Shown here: positions 45,484 to 58,059 of the stretch, piece by piece
Layout: every line of letters begins with the position of its first letter
How positions within the stretch are numbered: the stretch's first letter is position 1
NCBI GenBank assembly: GCA_014904845.1
Contig: MU119266.1
Location: 1 to 64,000, forward strand
Source of the DNA: Acephala macrosclerotiorum
Lineage: Eukaryota > Ascomycota > Leotiomycetes > Helotiales > Mollisiaceae
Direction: 5' to 3'
DNA: 64,000 bases
Position numbers and translations under genes: made by a program
Notes under the pieces: generated by a model
What the model saw: only the letters and a program-made list of their open reading frames with translations
Told to the model about the DNA's origin: nothing
Databases searched by the model: none

Positions 45484-47307
45484 ATGCTATTGTCTAGTCT
45501 TTCAATCGCTTTGATTTTGTTCCCTCCTGCATCTTTTGTCCTCGGAACTCCTAGCATCGTCGCAAATGTCTGGGGAGAGTATGAAACCGTGGAATCCATT
45601 GAGCAAATTCCGAGTCCATGGACGTTTCGAGGTCCAGCAAGCAATGACGATGTCTTGAATCTACGGATAGTTGTCAAACGCGAAGCAGACCAAGATTTAG
45701 CAAACAAACTCACTGCGATCAGCAGTCCCGACAGCCCCGAATACGGACACCATCTTAGCCAGGCACAATTGGCAGCTTTCGTCGCCCCCAAAGATGAGAC
45801 CCTTGAGTTTATTACCTCGTGGCTGTCGTCGTTTGATGGCATCAGCGACATTGCTTTCATCAACCACGCCAGCTCCATCACATTCCTTAGCACAGTCAAC
45901 GCCGCCAACGAGTTGCTCAAGTCGAACTTCGGGATTTTTCAGGCGACTGAAAGCGGTGCTGCTATTGCTCGAAGTTTGCAATACAGCTTGCCAGAGAAGA
46001 TCCGTGAACATGTCGCGCTCGTTCATCCTGTCACATATTTCCCGATACCCCAAAGTCGGAATTCATTCTGGTCATTGAAGAGGTCTACGACAAAAATCAA
46101 CAAGAAGCCTATAATTTCGCGTGATGTGTCACCAGAGGTGTTAGCCGCATGCAACACCATCACACCCACATGCATAGCCGCATTTTACAATGTTACCTAT
46201 ACTCCACCAACCAATGCAACAGCAAGCGGCAGCAGCCTTGGGGTAGCTGGCTTCCTGGAAGAATACATCAACCACACAGATGTCGCTTCTTTTGTCCGAA
46301 AGTACGGTAATTCGGCGGAAATACGTGCCAATCCGGGCTCCTTCACAGTCGAATTGGTCAACAACGGAACCAACAAGGAATCTTCCGCTGGCATCGAAGC
46401 CACTCTGGACATGGAATACAGCATGCCTTTTACAGGATCTTTACCAGTCGTGTATTACTCAGTCGGCGGTCGTCCACCATCCCTTGGCCAAGAGGGACAA
46501 GAACTTCCTCTCAACCAGAGCTACTCCGAACCATATCTCGAATGGCTTCAATATATGTTAGCGAAGCCAGATGGAGCCATTCCTCAAGTGATCTCTATCT
46601 CATATGCCGACACGGAGCAGACAGTACCACGAGACTATGCCGTTCATGTTTGCGATCTCTTCGGCCGACTTGCTCTTCGTGGAGTGTCTATCATTGATGC
46701 CTCCGGTGATGGCGGAGTGGCAGGCCAGAACAACGTTCCCTGCATCAGCAATGATGGCCAAAATCGGACTACTTTCCTCCCCACCTTCCCCGCAAGCTGC
46801 CCTTGGGTCACATCCGTTGGTTCAACATCAGTCATCATTGACGAACAAGGTTCTAGCTTCTCGTCTGGAGGCTTCTCGAATTATTTCGCTGTTCCCGACT
46901 ATCAAAGCAACTCCACCGCTTCATACGTCAAGACTCTGAACGGACAGTACGATGGTCTGTACAATGTCTCAGGACGAGGTATTCCAGATGTTGCAGTCTA
47001 CGGCTCTCGGTATGAAACTGAGAACAACAACGTCACATCAGGACACCATTCCGGAACCAGCGCAGGCACACCTGTGTTTGCATCGATGATCGCGCTGATA
47101 AATGATATGCGGTTGAGGAACGGCAAGCCTGTTCTTGGATGGCTGAATCCTAGTCTGTATTCGGAGGGGATGAAGAATGTCTGGAATGACATTACAGAGG
47201 GTGTTAGCTATGGATGTGATGCATCGTGGAATGCCACGATTGGATGGGATGCTGTGACTGGGCTCGGAAGCCCAGACTTTCAAAGATTGACAAAGGCGTT
47301 GTCGTGA
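45484..47307 (+). CDS. Secreted sedolisin-type serine-carboxyl protease (S53, tripeptidyl peptidase-like)
   Basis: Single exon, 607 residues from the Met at 45484, chosen because it begins a signal peptide (MLLSSLSIALILFPPASFVL). The frame is open further upstream but that stretch is leader-like. A pro-kumamolisin prodomain (about 45-225; SPDSPEYGHHLSQAQLAAFV) precedes the catalytic domain. The S53 triad is present: Glu305 and Asp309 in GIEATLDMEYS, and Ser526 in SGTSAGTPVF; the oxyanion Asp is in IIDASGDGG. Near the C-terminus NDITEGVSYGC and WDAVTGLGSPDF form the calcium-binding region. Many N-glycosylation sequons are present. The enzyme would act outside the cell at acid pH, releasing peptides from protein; exo (tripeptidyl) versus endo activity cannot be told from sequence alone. 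Confidence 0.93.
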   Translation: MLLSSLSIALILFPPASFVLGTPSIVANVWGEYETVESIEQIPSPWTFRGPASNDDVLNLRIVVKREADQDLANKLTAISSPDSPEYGHHLSQAQLAAFVAPKDETLEFITSWLSSFDGISDIAFINHASSITFLSTVNAANELLKSNFGIFQATESGAAIARSLQYSLPEKIREHVALVHPVTYFPIPQSRNSFWSLKRSTTKINKKPIISRDVSPEVLAACNTITPTCIAAFYNVTYTPPTNATASGSSLGVAGFLEEYINHTDVASFVRKYGNSAEIRANPGSFTVELVNNGTNKESSAGIEATLDMEYSMPFTGSLPVVYYSVGGRPPSLGQEGQELPLNQSYSEPYLEWLQYMLAKPDGAIPQVISISYADTEQTVPRDYAVHVCDLFGRLALRGVSIIDASGDGGVAGQNNVPCISNDGQNRTTFLPTFPASCPWVTSVGSTSVIIDEQGSSFSSGGFSNYFAVPDYQSNSTASYVKTLNGQYDGLYNVSGRGIPDVAVYGSRYETENNNVTSGHHSGTSAGTPVFASMIALINDMRLRNGKPVLGWLNPSLYSEGMKNVWNDITEGVSYGCDASWNATIGWDAVTGLGSPDFQRLTKALS

Positions 47308-47953
47308 AGTTTGGATACCCAACTTAATACATCCCCGGGCTACAACTCATAGACTTGAGGATGCCCAGCCTCCAGAGAGAGATGGTTGGCTCGGTTGCTC
47401 TCTCCACCAGGAAGCCGACCTGCTGTCAACGCCTTCCCTCCTTTTCGGAAAACCTTACCTGCACGACCAAACGAATGCGCCCACAGATATGAAGCCTCCA
47501 TATCATGACTCCTTTTAATTGTCTCCTTAATGCTTGATATGTTATGCATGCCGCTAAGTCCGAAGTCGGACATTTTTCCGCGTCAATTGACGGGAGGATG
47601 CTTCCGCATCTAGCAACATGGAGAAAAGTAGGAACCGCCTTGCAATGCCGATCAGCCGTTTTCCGTCATAGTTGAGGTCAAGCTTTTTCGACAGACGGAG
47701 TTGGGCTTCTTCTCTTTTCGTACCTAATTTAGTCGGATCCTTCCGTGTCACGACTTCATTTACAGATAGACTGTTGTCTGATACGGGTGCTTCCGCAGCT
47801 ATAAACTCAAGCCTCTCGTCAGATCTATGGTCGAAGAGCCTATACAGCCTCTGATGTTTTGATAGATTCCAGTTTTCATCTCTCTTTCTTTGAGTAGATT
47901 AGTTTTTCGACTTTGAGGAAAAGTGCCGAGTCTCGAAGCCCCTGGCAGTCAAT
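47308..47953. other. Spacer before the MFS gene
   Basis: Holds the 3' UTR of the sedolisin and the promoter of the MFS gene. Frames on the minus strand (for example 47554-47751) have no motif. Nothing else is supported. Confidence 0.45.
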
Positions 47954-49893
47954 ATGGCTTCTCATCCCCCTTCTTCTTCGGGCTCAGACATCTCTCCTAT
48001 ACCCTCAACACCAGACCACAACGTTCTCAACCTCGAAAAACAAGAAACCGCCATCGATACCCCTCCGCCCCGCCAAAACATCCCCACAACCCACTCTAGT
48101 ACTCAAGCACGCATCACTAGAACCCAATCCCTAACAGGTCGAGGCTCGTTCCGCGGACGCTTCACGCACCCTCTCACACACATCAAAACCACCGCGGACA
48201 GTATAGTCGACTTCGACGGTCCAGATGACCCTTACCACCCAATCAACTGGCCTTTCAGAAAGAAGCTTATCACAACCCTACTCTACGGTCTCACCACAAT
48301 GGGCAGCACCTGGGCATCCTCAGTCTACGCACCCGCCATCACCCAAATCTCCGATCAATACCACGTCAGCAACGAAGTCGGACTTCTCGGCCTCTCCTTC
48401 CTCCTTCTGGGCTTCGGACTCGGTCCTTTACTCTGGGCTCCACTATCAGAAGTCTATGGACGTAAACCGGCTGTCTTGGCACCGTATTTTATAGCAGGCT
48501 GTTTCTCGTTTGGGACAGCAACGGCCAAGGATATTCAGACGGTGTTGATTACGAGGTTCTTTGCGGGACTGTTTGGGAGTGCGCCGGTTACGAATACGGG
48601 TGGTGTTTTGGGGGATATTTGGAGTCCGGGGCAGAGGGGGACGGCGATTGTGGGGTATGCTTTTGCGGTGGTGGGAGGACCGACTTTGGGGTAAGCCTTT
48701 TCTCTTGTTTTCCACTTGCCGAAATTCAGACTTGGAGTAGAGTGCTGACTCATATCACAGACCAATTGCAGGAGGAGCGATAGTCTCAAGTTATCTGAGA
48801 TGGAGATGGACTGAGTATATCACAGCCATCATGATGATGTTCTTTCTTCTGCTCGATGTCCTCATTCTGGATGAAAGCTACCCTCCTGTTCTTCTTGTTA
48901 ATAAAGCTCGTCGTCTGAGGCACGAGACGGGGAACTGGGCGCTTCATGCCAAGCATGAGGAATGGGACGTGAGCGTCAAGGAACTTGCGAATAAGTTCTT
49001 GAAGACTCCTTTTCGTCTTCTGGCTACGCCGATCTGCTTTCTGGTTGCATTGTATGCTTCCTTCGTGTATGGGATTCTATATCTGTAAGTTTCACCCCAT
49101 TGTTTTACTCTGGATGATAGCTAACGGAATGCAGATGTCTAGCTGCCATCCCAATCCAGTTTGCAGAGGAGAGAGGTTGGGGCCCCGTGACTTCCGAGTT
49201 GCCTTTCCTCGCGCTCTTGCTGGGCACTATCACTGGAGGGTTTGCAAACATCTTGTAAGTCACCTTGAGACGATGTACCTTTGATCTGATACTGATAGAA
49301 GTATTTAGCAACAATAAATTCTACCTTGACAAATTCAAGAAGAATGGCAACAAAGCAGTACCTGAAGCTCGGCTGCCACCAATGATGGCTGGCTCCGTCT
49401 TTTTTGCGGCAGGATTGTTCATCTTCGGTAAGTGCTTTGTCCTGTTCCCATTGTCTGGTTTACGAGTATGAGTTCTTCAGCCAGAAATCTCAACTGCAGA
49501 CACCAACATCTGACCCTCCCCATCGCTTTCTACTTCGCTAACACGCCCTTAGGATGGACATCCCCAACCCGAATCTTCTGGACCGCCCCCATGATCGGCC
49601 TCTTCTGCATGGGCTTCGGCTTCTTCACCATCTTCCAAGCCGCCCTCAACTACCTAATCGATACATTTCAACGCTTCTCCGCCTCTGCCGTAGCAGCCAA
49701 CACCTTTCTTCGTTCGGTATTTGCAGCCGCTTTCCCTCTGTTCGTTAATCCGATGTTTCATCACTTGGGCATTGGGTGGGCGGGTAGCGTTTTGGGATTC
49801 GTGCCTACGGCGATGATTCCGATTCCGTTTTTGTTTTATGTTTATGGCCCTAGTATTCGGAAACGGGGAAAGTTCACGGCCTTGGTTATGTGA
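47954..49893 (+). CDS. MFS drug:H+ antiporter (DHA1-type)
   Basis: Five exons (47954-48690, 48761-49084, 49135-49254, 49309-49427, 49553-49893; introns 70, 50, 54 and 125 bp) give 546 residues with 12 predicted TM segments. A 90-residue cytosolic N-terminus rich in Ser/Thr/Pro precedes DDPYHPINWPFRKKL, the usual entry to TM1 in this family. Motif A is GLGPLLWAPLSEVYGRKPAV. The GGVLGDIW and GGPTLGPIAGGAI stretch (the latter restored by the first join) matches motif C-like TM5. A central loop (ARRLRHETGNWALHAKHEEW) separates the two halves. The family exports polyamines, fungicides and toxins in the plasma membrane. No cluster partner identifies its substrate. Confidence 0.9.
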
Positions 49894-50644
49894 GGTGCTG
49901 GAGATGGTTGGATGTGGTTGGATATTGGTGGAATAGCGTTCAGATGTTTAAGGGTTGCATAGCGTGGCGTTGAGGTAGATACATGGTTGCTAGATTTGTT
50001 TGGGCGTGATATTCATCTTGGCTATACTTTTGACTAGAATTTTAGAGCATTAGAACAGTCCACCAGGAAAATAAACGCGTGAAATGGGCGAAAGGAAGCT
50101 CATTCAACATCCAAGAAAGGGTTTGTGCTCTCATCTGTCCCTTGATAGGTTCTATTTGGGACTCGAGAGGAAACTGCGAACGTTGGAATATTTCATCATG
50201 AAGCAAATTCAAACAAAGCGAGAAGACTTTGAAGACGAAAGCTATCTGCTGACCTTGCGTCACCACCAATATATAAACTCAACTTCAATATAGACCTTGC
50301 AGACCCAATTCTCTTTGAAAGTAAGACGAATTTTACCTCGTACCGGCCACATTGTGTCGTGTTATTCTTTCGTGATTTTTGCAGCAAATTCCAAAAAGCC
50401 AGAATATAATTTTGGGGGGGGAAAGGAAAATCGGAAATTTTCAAGAAAATTGATTACGGACTGAAACTATCATCGGTCCCAAACTTTCCTCCTCACGTCA
50501 CAGCCTTGTCTCGCACTAGCCTTGTCAGCCTCGCATCAGCCACAACCGAGCTTAAAAATTCTAGAACGCCTCACTCAGGTAGCTCAATTATTTTCGACGC
50601 GATAACAACCAAAGCTCGAACGACAAATCACGAATCGAACGAAG
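49894..50644. other. Spacer before TIM22
   Basis: Contains the MFS 3' UTR and the TIM22 promoter and leader, plus a short G-run near 50413. No other gene is supported. Confidence 0.45.
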
Positions 50645-51488
50645 ATGAACGGCAATCCAATGTTTACGCCGCCGGGAGGTATGTCGGGTGGGATGAATGC
50701 GCAGGATGAGCAGGCAATGGCTGCTGTTAAGAGCGTGGGTTTCCCTTTCTTTGGTTTTTTGGTGTTGAGCGCTTGAGAGTTGGAATCTAGGCAGCTTGAG
50801 ATGGGATGGGGCGAGGTGTTAGGGAATTCTGGAGCTGGAATAATAGTGGGCGGATGTGGGAGAAATCTGCGAATGTTGTGAGATAGGCTGAAGGTGGAAA
50901 ACGACTTTGCGAACGCGCAGAGAAAAGCTCGAGGAATCTGGTTAACAAGAAATTATGCTGATATCCAATTTTACAGATGCAAATGCTGATGGAGTCTTGC
51001 CCTGGCAAGACTGTCGTCTCGGGTGTAATGGGCTTCGCCCTCGGTGGTGCGTTCGGTCTCTTCATGGCTTCTGTACGTCTCTTATCCCCTTTCCTCCATC
51101 TCCAACTCTTCCAAATTACCCATCACTAACATACCCTCAACAGATGTCCTACGACACCCCCCTCTCCACAAATCCCAACGCCGCTGCCGTGCAATCCCTC
51201 CCCCTCCGCGAACAACTCCGAGCCGGCTTCAAAGACATGGGCTCCCGCTCCTACTCTTCCGCCAAGAACTTTGGCAAAGTTGGCGCCATATTCGCAGGCA
51301 CAGAATGCTGCGTTGAAGGTTTTCGTGCTAAGAATGATTGGAAGAATGGAGTTATTGCTGGGTGTATTACGGGTGGTGCATTAGCTGCTCCTGCAGGACC
51401 GCAGGCTGCGGCATTGGGGTGTGCTGGTTTTGCGGCTTTTAGTGCGGCGATTGACGCTTATATGAGGAGGCCGAGTGAGGAGGATTAG
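50645..51488 (+). CDS. TIM22: Mitochondrial inner-membrane translocase subunit Tim22
   Basis: Channel subunit of the TIM22 carrier translocase, which inserts multispanning carriers into the inner membrane. Exons 50645-50734, 50977-51072 and 51144-51488 (introns 242 and 71 bp) give 176 residues, the usual size. Motifs of the Tim17/22/23 family are clear: [20 protein letters not shown] at TM1, the [20 protein letters not shown] loop, [20 protein letters not shown], and [20 protein letters not shown], with the paired cysteines (SCP and ECC) typical of Tim22. The short Gly/Met-rich N-terminus ([16 protein letters not shown]) has no cleavable presequence, as expected. The first intron is unusually long for this window. 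A conserved, single-copy housekeeping gene and a good anchor for synteny. Confidence 0.95.
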
Positions 51489-52130
51489 GGTTGATTGCTA
51501 TGCGATAAGAAGAGATGGGTGTGGTTGTAAGCTAGTTATGGTTCCGGCTGAGGGTAGTAGGAAGGCTTCCGGTAGGCATCGATCGAGGACGACAAACATA
51601 ATCGGAGGAACATATTCTTGGATGAAGGGTTGTATATATGTATAGGTACACACTGGGCATTTGCATGGAGTTTCGGAACTGGATCTGGGTCAGAATGATG
51701 ACTGACATACAGAGCGATATCAGATAGATGCTGGCCAGACTAGGTCAGGAGTTGTTCTAAATACCACATCACACCTCAAATATGGACAAGCAGTCGGCGT
51801 CCCTCCTATGTCTATGGGTGATAATCCGCCCTGCCTCAGGTCTTTGAACCGATTGGCGAGCAAGCGCTCCATCTTCACTTGCCTGTAAGTCTGTCTTATT
51901 ATTGCTTCTAAGCTGGTCTTTCTGTAGCATTTTGCGGCAGAAGTGTAGGCCAATGACAGAGTCGCTCGTCTCTTGAGGGTTGAATATGTAAGCAACGTAG
52001 ATTTTCTCCGCGGTTAGTCAATTTTGATAACAGTTGAAAGGCCCCTGTCGAACAGACAACATACATAGCCTCGAGCAACTTCGGACATACAACAACCCAG
52101 CTCCCACCTCACCTCGAAAAGGCCACGGCC
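51489..52130. other. Spacer before the HET pseudogene
   Basis: Holds the TIM22 3' UTR on the left and presumably the former promoter of the HET gene on the right. The minus-strand frame at 51720-51995 has no recognisable motif. Confidence 0.45.
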
Positions 52131-52703
52131 ATGGAGCCCATAGAGAGTGGGAAATTGTTACCTAGTGTTGGAGCTGAGCAGGAGCATTTTAAGGAGAAGA
52201 TCTTGGCGATAGAGATGGCGAAGATCGATACTATCGTGGAGAAAGGGTGGTGTAGGAGATGTCTGGAAATACAAGGTTGAGAAAGAGCTAGGAGGCATCA
52301 AGACCGAGGACGATAGGGAGCTTATCGAACCAGTTGAAATTTGGAAAAAGGCTTCAACATTGATCATGGGATTCTAGGGCGTTCCTGTCTTGACTGTCTA
52401 TGCTGATTCAGGTTCGTTAATACGCTTCCTGTCCGTTATAAGCAGATCCAGATATAGGATGGCTCACAACGTATGCTGTTGATAGGTTTCAAGAAGCCAG
52501 GCACATCCCTCCAGATCGGACTACCGGAATTACCAGACGCTGGAAGCACAACCCATTTTGACTTGCTTCGTGAGTGGCTTCGAGTCTGTGACACAAGCAA
52601 GGAGCACGAGGAGTTTGGATGTGGTCCCCGTTCTGAAAGTCTACTGCCAACAAGAGTTCTCGATCTCGGAGACGAAGACAATCGGGTTTCTCCGCGTTTG
52701 TAT
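52131..52703 (+). pseudogene. HET-domain protein pseudogene, 5' fragment
   Basis: First part of a heterokaryon-incompatibility (HET) family gene, a class that triggers cell death after non-self recognition in fungi. Met codons at 52131 and 52215 are possible starts; the latter leads into a CRRCLE motif. A frameshift near 52270, a stop in IMGF* (about 52375) and altered spacing show decay even before the insertion. The last stretch, ending LPTRVLDLGDEDNR then SPRLY, is the canonical entry to the HET domain. The frame is cut at the 8-bp target site of the hAT-like element, and the continuation lies 10.4 kb away at 63083. Confidence 0.8.
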
Positions 52704-53104
52704 CAGTGTGAGAAATTGAGTAGTATTCAATAGCAATTCTAGTGCTACTCAACTCAACTCAATCAAAATCCTATGCTACTCTACTCAACTCAATAGCTAA
52801 TGAGTAGTATTGAGTAGGCTATTGAATAGAATCACGTGAGTTTGAGCCGCAATGCTTAATTGGCTGAATTAGCGAAAGAACTAAAAAAGTAAACCTGATT
52901 GTGTAAAGCGCTTTGCTTATTTAAGTTTCGAAAGTTTTGTCGACGTCGAAAACTAATAATCTTACGATAATTAACTCGAAAAATTTAATTAATAATAAAT
53001 AAAATAAATTATTTAAAAATATATTCTTCGAAATTTAAAATTTTTCAAATATTTAAAATAATTTTCAAGAATTTAAAAATCGAAATATTATTCGATTTAT
53101 TAAA

Positions 53105-53234
53105 TATTACGTAAAAGGACTCAAAATCAAATAATATAATCTAATTTAATTTAGTGTAATTTATCGAATTTAATTTTTATATCGTAGTCTTACAAAATAA
53201 ATCATTTTTTACTATATATACTATTTTTTCAACA
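53105..53234 (+). repeat. Left LTR of the Gypsy element
   Basis: 130 bp starting TATTACGTAAAAGGACTC and ending TTTTTTCAACA. It aligns along its length with the right LTR; differences are almost all C/T or G/A. The start is a mutated TGTTACG and the end a CA, as in LTRs. A TGGTA sequence follows two bases downstream, as a primer-binding site would. Confidence 0.85.
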
Positions 53235-56200
53235 AATGGTAATAATATTAATTTATTCGTTTTAAAATTTTATATTTGTTTCAAAACGCGATTTTAACGA
53301 TTTCTCGTTCGTCGTTCTATTTTTTAATAATTGATATATCGGTCGCACAAAATATTATCGAGATCGTATACGACTTTCAAAAATTTCAACGAATCAAATA
53401 CAAATATATCAACGATTTCGAATTTCAAACTATTAAAATTATTTAATTCATTACTCAATATTTTTCGAATTCTCGTTTATTTTACTTTAATTCTATTTTT
53501 AAAATTGTCTCGATTTCACGAAATACAAAAATCTCAGCGAAATTAAAAAATATTTCTATTTCGAATATATAAATTCAAAGTAAAATTAATTTCAATGCGA
53601 TTTTTAAAAAATTTATTATAATTATCAAAGTTATTATACTAATTCAAAAATCGAAATATATACTTAAAAACGAAAAAAAAAACAACTTTAAAAACTCTAA
53701 AAATTTCAACGTTATAAAAAAAAAGCGTTTGATTTTTTTAGAATTTGAAATAGAATATTAATCTCGTACGATTCTTTCGAACGATATTACAAAAGAAATA
53801 TATAATTTCAATTTTATATATTGAAAAAAAATACTTAAAAAAATAATTAATTTATTATTCGAAATACTTAAAACTAAAAATAATGATTACAATAATCAAT
53901 AAAATAGTTTTATATTTGAAATATTAATATAAATACAAAATATTATTTTTATTATTTTTCAAATTTAAATACGAAATATAATAAATAATAATAAACGTTA
54001 TATTTTCACTTGTAATAATAATAATAATAAACGCTATATTTTCGATTACAATTATAATAATAATAATAATAATCGAAATTTCACTGATAAGAATTTTATT
54101 AATACGAAATAAAAACTAAAAAATATAAATTATTTTAATTCAAATTTAAATTTTTTTTACAATAAAAATAATTGTATTACGATCGAACAAAATATTTATT
54201 AATACGATATTTATTTTTTTGTAAATCAAATTAAAAATAGTACTATTGAATTACACGCTTTAATCGTCAAATAAAACTTTTATATTTGTTTTCGTAATAC
54301 AATTTTAATATAATATTCTAGTAAATTGTTTGAACTCGAAAAAAAAAGTTTCAAATTCGATCAAAACGACGTTTTTATATAAATTAACGCGTTTACTCGT
54401 AAATTTAAAATAATTTCGATTACGATTCTATATAAATTTTTAAAATAAATATATTCGAAAAATAATATTCGTAATAAAAAAAACGTTCGAAAATATATAT
54501 TAAATATTATTCGTACTACGAAAATAATAAATTTTAATAAATTTATTTAACAATTATTTTAAACTTTAATTAATATAAATTTAAAACTTCGTATACTTTT
54601 TTTAATATTAATTGAAACAATTTCAATTAAAGATTTTATAGAATAAACGATAATAAAAATACAAATTTGAAAAAACAATTTAAAAAAAAAATAACGCTCT
54701 ATTAAATCTAATAACAATAATAAACGCGATTTCAAACTCAAAAAATTAAATAATTTCAATTTAATTTTTTATTAAGATTTAAAGTAATTCAAATCGCAAT
54801 TCAAATTTTTCGTATTTTATATAAACTTTTATCAATTTTTTTCTTTCAATTAAACTTTCTAATAAAATAAACTAATTAATAATAAGAAACTACTACAAAA
54901 ACTTATTTTATTACTATCAAAACTTAGATTCGCACTATTAACATTAATAATAAAATTCGAAAAAATCGAAAATAATAAATTTATTTACGAATTAAACTTT
55001 TACGAGAATTAATAAAAATTTAATAATAATAATTATAAATTCAAACGATATCGTTAATACGACGACGTATATTAAATCGATAACGATTTTTACGATATTT
55101 TTATAGAAATTAAAACTAATTATAACAAGGAATTAAAAAAACAAAAATATTTTTTTACTAAAGAATTAAATTTTAATTCGATACAATTCGAAATCTCAAT
55201 CGAAAAAAAAATTATTATCGATATAATTTATTTTATTAGTATTATCAAAGAAATTTCTTATTACAAATACGAAAAAAACTTTTCATTGAAAATTCAATTA
55301 TTCAAATATATTTATAAAAACTCTTACAATATCGATCGATTCTATCAAATTTCTTTATTAAAAACCGAAAAATCTCATTAAATTCTTTCATCGAAAACCG
55401 AGAAATTTTATCAAATTCTTTTACTAAAAACCGAGAAAATCGATAAATATAATACTAATAATATACGAGAAATTGATAAATATAATAAATAAAAAACAAT
55501 TTTCTCAATCCAATTATTTACAACAAACAACTTCTTATTTTAACGATTTATTAAAACAATTCTCACGAGAATTTCGAATAATTTTGTAATAAAATACATA
55601 TACGCGATAATAAATATAATTTGCATCGAATTTATTTATTAATAAATTCGAATTAATTACAATTTCAAAAATCGACGAACTAATAAAACTCAACGAATAA
55701 ACTATTTTTACAATATATATACTCGAAATAATTAAAAAATAAAACGTATTTAACAAAGTTAAAATTCGTATATAAATAACTAAAAATTTCGATTTTAAAC
55801 TTCTTTTAAACAACGAATTTTTGCATTTATATCAAAGAAAATTAAACTACAAAAACTATATATTTACTGTCGATTTATACGAGAATTTGATTATATCGAT
55901 TCGAGTTTTTACAAAAAATTCCCATATCAAAAAAAAAATTTTTTTCGCGAAAAATATTATAATTCTATCTCGAAAAACCGTTGTAATACTAATTATATAT
56001 TTTTTATTATTCAAAAATCGTCAATTTATATTCAATACTCAATACGTACGTATTTACAACGCTATTATAAATAAAGTAAATTTTGTTACTATTACGAATT
56101 CAAATTTTATCGATTTACTAATTAAACGAAAAATTAAACTAGAAATATACTAAAAATACGAAAAAAACAATTATTATATAATCGAATCAATTTCGAACGA

Positions 56201-56639
56201 AAACAAATAAAACTCGAACGAAATTACTATACTCGCAAATAAAAAAACACCAAACAATAATTGATCACTTTCTAGTAATATTATTAAATCAATCGACATC
56301 TCAGAACTCGTATTAAACAATGGCGTTCACATATACGCCGCAAATTCAAAGTTCGCAATTCAACTCGAGATTTTGATCGACGAGTTTATAGTCTACTAAA
56401 CTAATAAAAATTCTATCGATTTTTTATTTGAATTGTATATACTCGTTCTATTAATCGAAAATTAACAAAATATAAAAATCATCGATAATAAATACTTTAT
56501 TAATACAAAAAACCAAAAAATTATTAATAAAATATTCGATATTATATATAATAAAAACAAATTCGAATAAGTAATTTGATTAATACTTTTTAATTATTTC
56601 GTATTTATAATTTGAAAAATAATTAAAAACAAATTATAT

Positions 56640-57230
56640 TTCCGTTTTATTATCGATATAAAATCTATCAATAAAACAACGATTTTCGACGCGTATTCAA
56701 TATCACATTAAAAAAAAATCATAAAAACTTTTAAAAACATAATTTATATTACGATTATCAACGAATCAAAATTCTTTTATCAATTTTTAATTCGAGAAAA
56801 TTATTAAAACAAATTTACTATTATTAATTATCGCGATTTAAAACGTTTTAAAATAATTTTTCAAAGTTTCAAAAACTTTTTCATTTACGTTCAACGAATT
56901 ATAAATTTAAAACTTTAATTATACTATTATTTCACTAGAGTTTTTATTGATAATATAATCGTTTTCTTAAAAACGTCAAAAAATTACTTTTAATATTTGC
57001 GTAAAATATTTACTTTATTCGTAAAAATACGTTTATACTTATTTCTATTAAAATCTTTTTTAAAATATCTATCGATTTACTTTTTTAGTCATCGTATAAA
57101 CGAATTTAAAATATCTACGATCGAAAAACGAATAATAGTAATTAAAAACTTCGTTTTTTTCGAGATTTTAAAATCTTTAAAAATCTATCTAGAAATAATA
57201 AATTAATTTCGATTCTATATACCGTTCTAC
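56640..57230 (+). pseudogene. Gypsy reverse transcriptase remnant
   Basis: Conceptual translation follows the fungal Gypsy RT in order: a RFIIDIKSINK-type motif, ESKFFYQF, the polymerase box mutated to FIDNIIVF (56940-56966; the usual paired Asp has become Asp-Asn), then LKSFLKYLSIYFFSHRINEF and the closing KSLKIYLEIIN and YIPFYAQIS. The Asp-to-Asn change is the G-to-A change expected from RIP. Several stops interrupt it. Confidence 0.85.
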
Positions 57231-57429
57231 GCGCAAATATCGAAATTATTACAATAATACAAAATACAAATACTTACACAAAAAAAAAAACAAAAAACCA
57301 CGAAAAAAACCAAAAAAAAAAAAAACTTTTACGCGCGCACTATATAAAAACCCACGAATCAAAAAAAAACATTATAAAAAAATCTCTAAATTTATTTATC
57401 AAACAAACGCATATTAATTTATTACAATT

Positions 57430-57870
57430 TAAACAAATCGCTTTTCTTCAAAATCGATACCTCTAAAAACGACTTTAGAATCATAGTTTTTTATCTCAAA
57501 AAAAATCATATTCTAATTTCAAACTTTTTCAATTTATTAGTCTCTATAATTCAATTCGTACTATTTTTAAGCAAATTAATTTCTCTCGTCGAAAAATACT
57601 ATTACTTTATCGAACTCGAAATAATATATTTAATATATACTTATAAAAAACTTCGAATTATAATCCAAAGTAATAAACGCTCTATTCAAATTTTAATAAA
57701 TTATTTAATAACAAAAAACATTTGCAATCAAATTTCTTTATTTATTTTCAATACTACTAAAACCAATATAAAACTCGTTACAACTTTCGAATATTTTTTT
57801 CAATTCAATCTCGAAATAAAATATATTTCTAAAAAATCAAACATTGTATTCAATACTTTAAACAAACTCA
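57430..57870 (+). pseudogene. Gypsy RNase H remnant
   Basis: Directly after the RT. A mostly open frame keeps the spacing of Gypsy RNase H: KIDTSKNDFRIIVFYLKK, VLFLSKLISLVEKYYYFIEL, NYLITKN, and FEYFFQFNLEIKYISKKSNI, the last being the tether-side motif preceding the integrase. Residues that were Gly, Asp or Glu are often Lys or Asn, consistent with G-to-A change. Confidence 0.8.
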
Positions 57871-58059
57871 AAACTATTTTCTCGAGAAATATTTTTAAAA
57901 ACAATACTCTAAATAACTTTTATTTGTTCTCAGAAATCATTATTAATTTAAAATACAAATTACGATTTACAAAAAACTATACTAAAAACTATTATTTTTA
58001 TAAGACTTTAAAATTTCTCAATTAGAAAAAAAACAAATCAATTTCTCGAAAAACTCAAA

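Noticed and set aside
13524..49893. One large biosynthetic cluster joining the PKS, questin-oxidase-like and MFS genes
   Set aside because: They are separated by 20-27 kb containing phosphatase, DUF4048, ligase-like and other genes unrelated to secondary metabolism.
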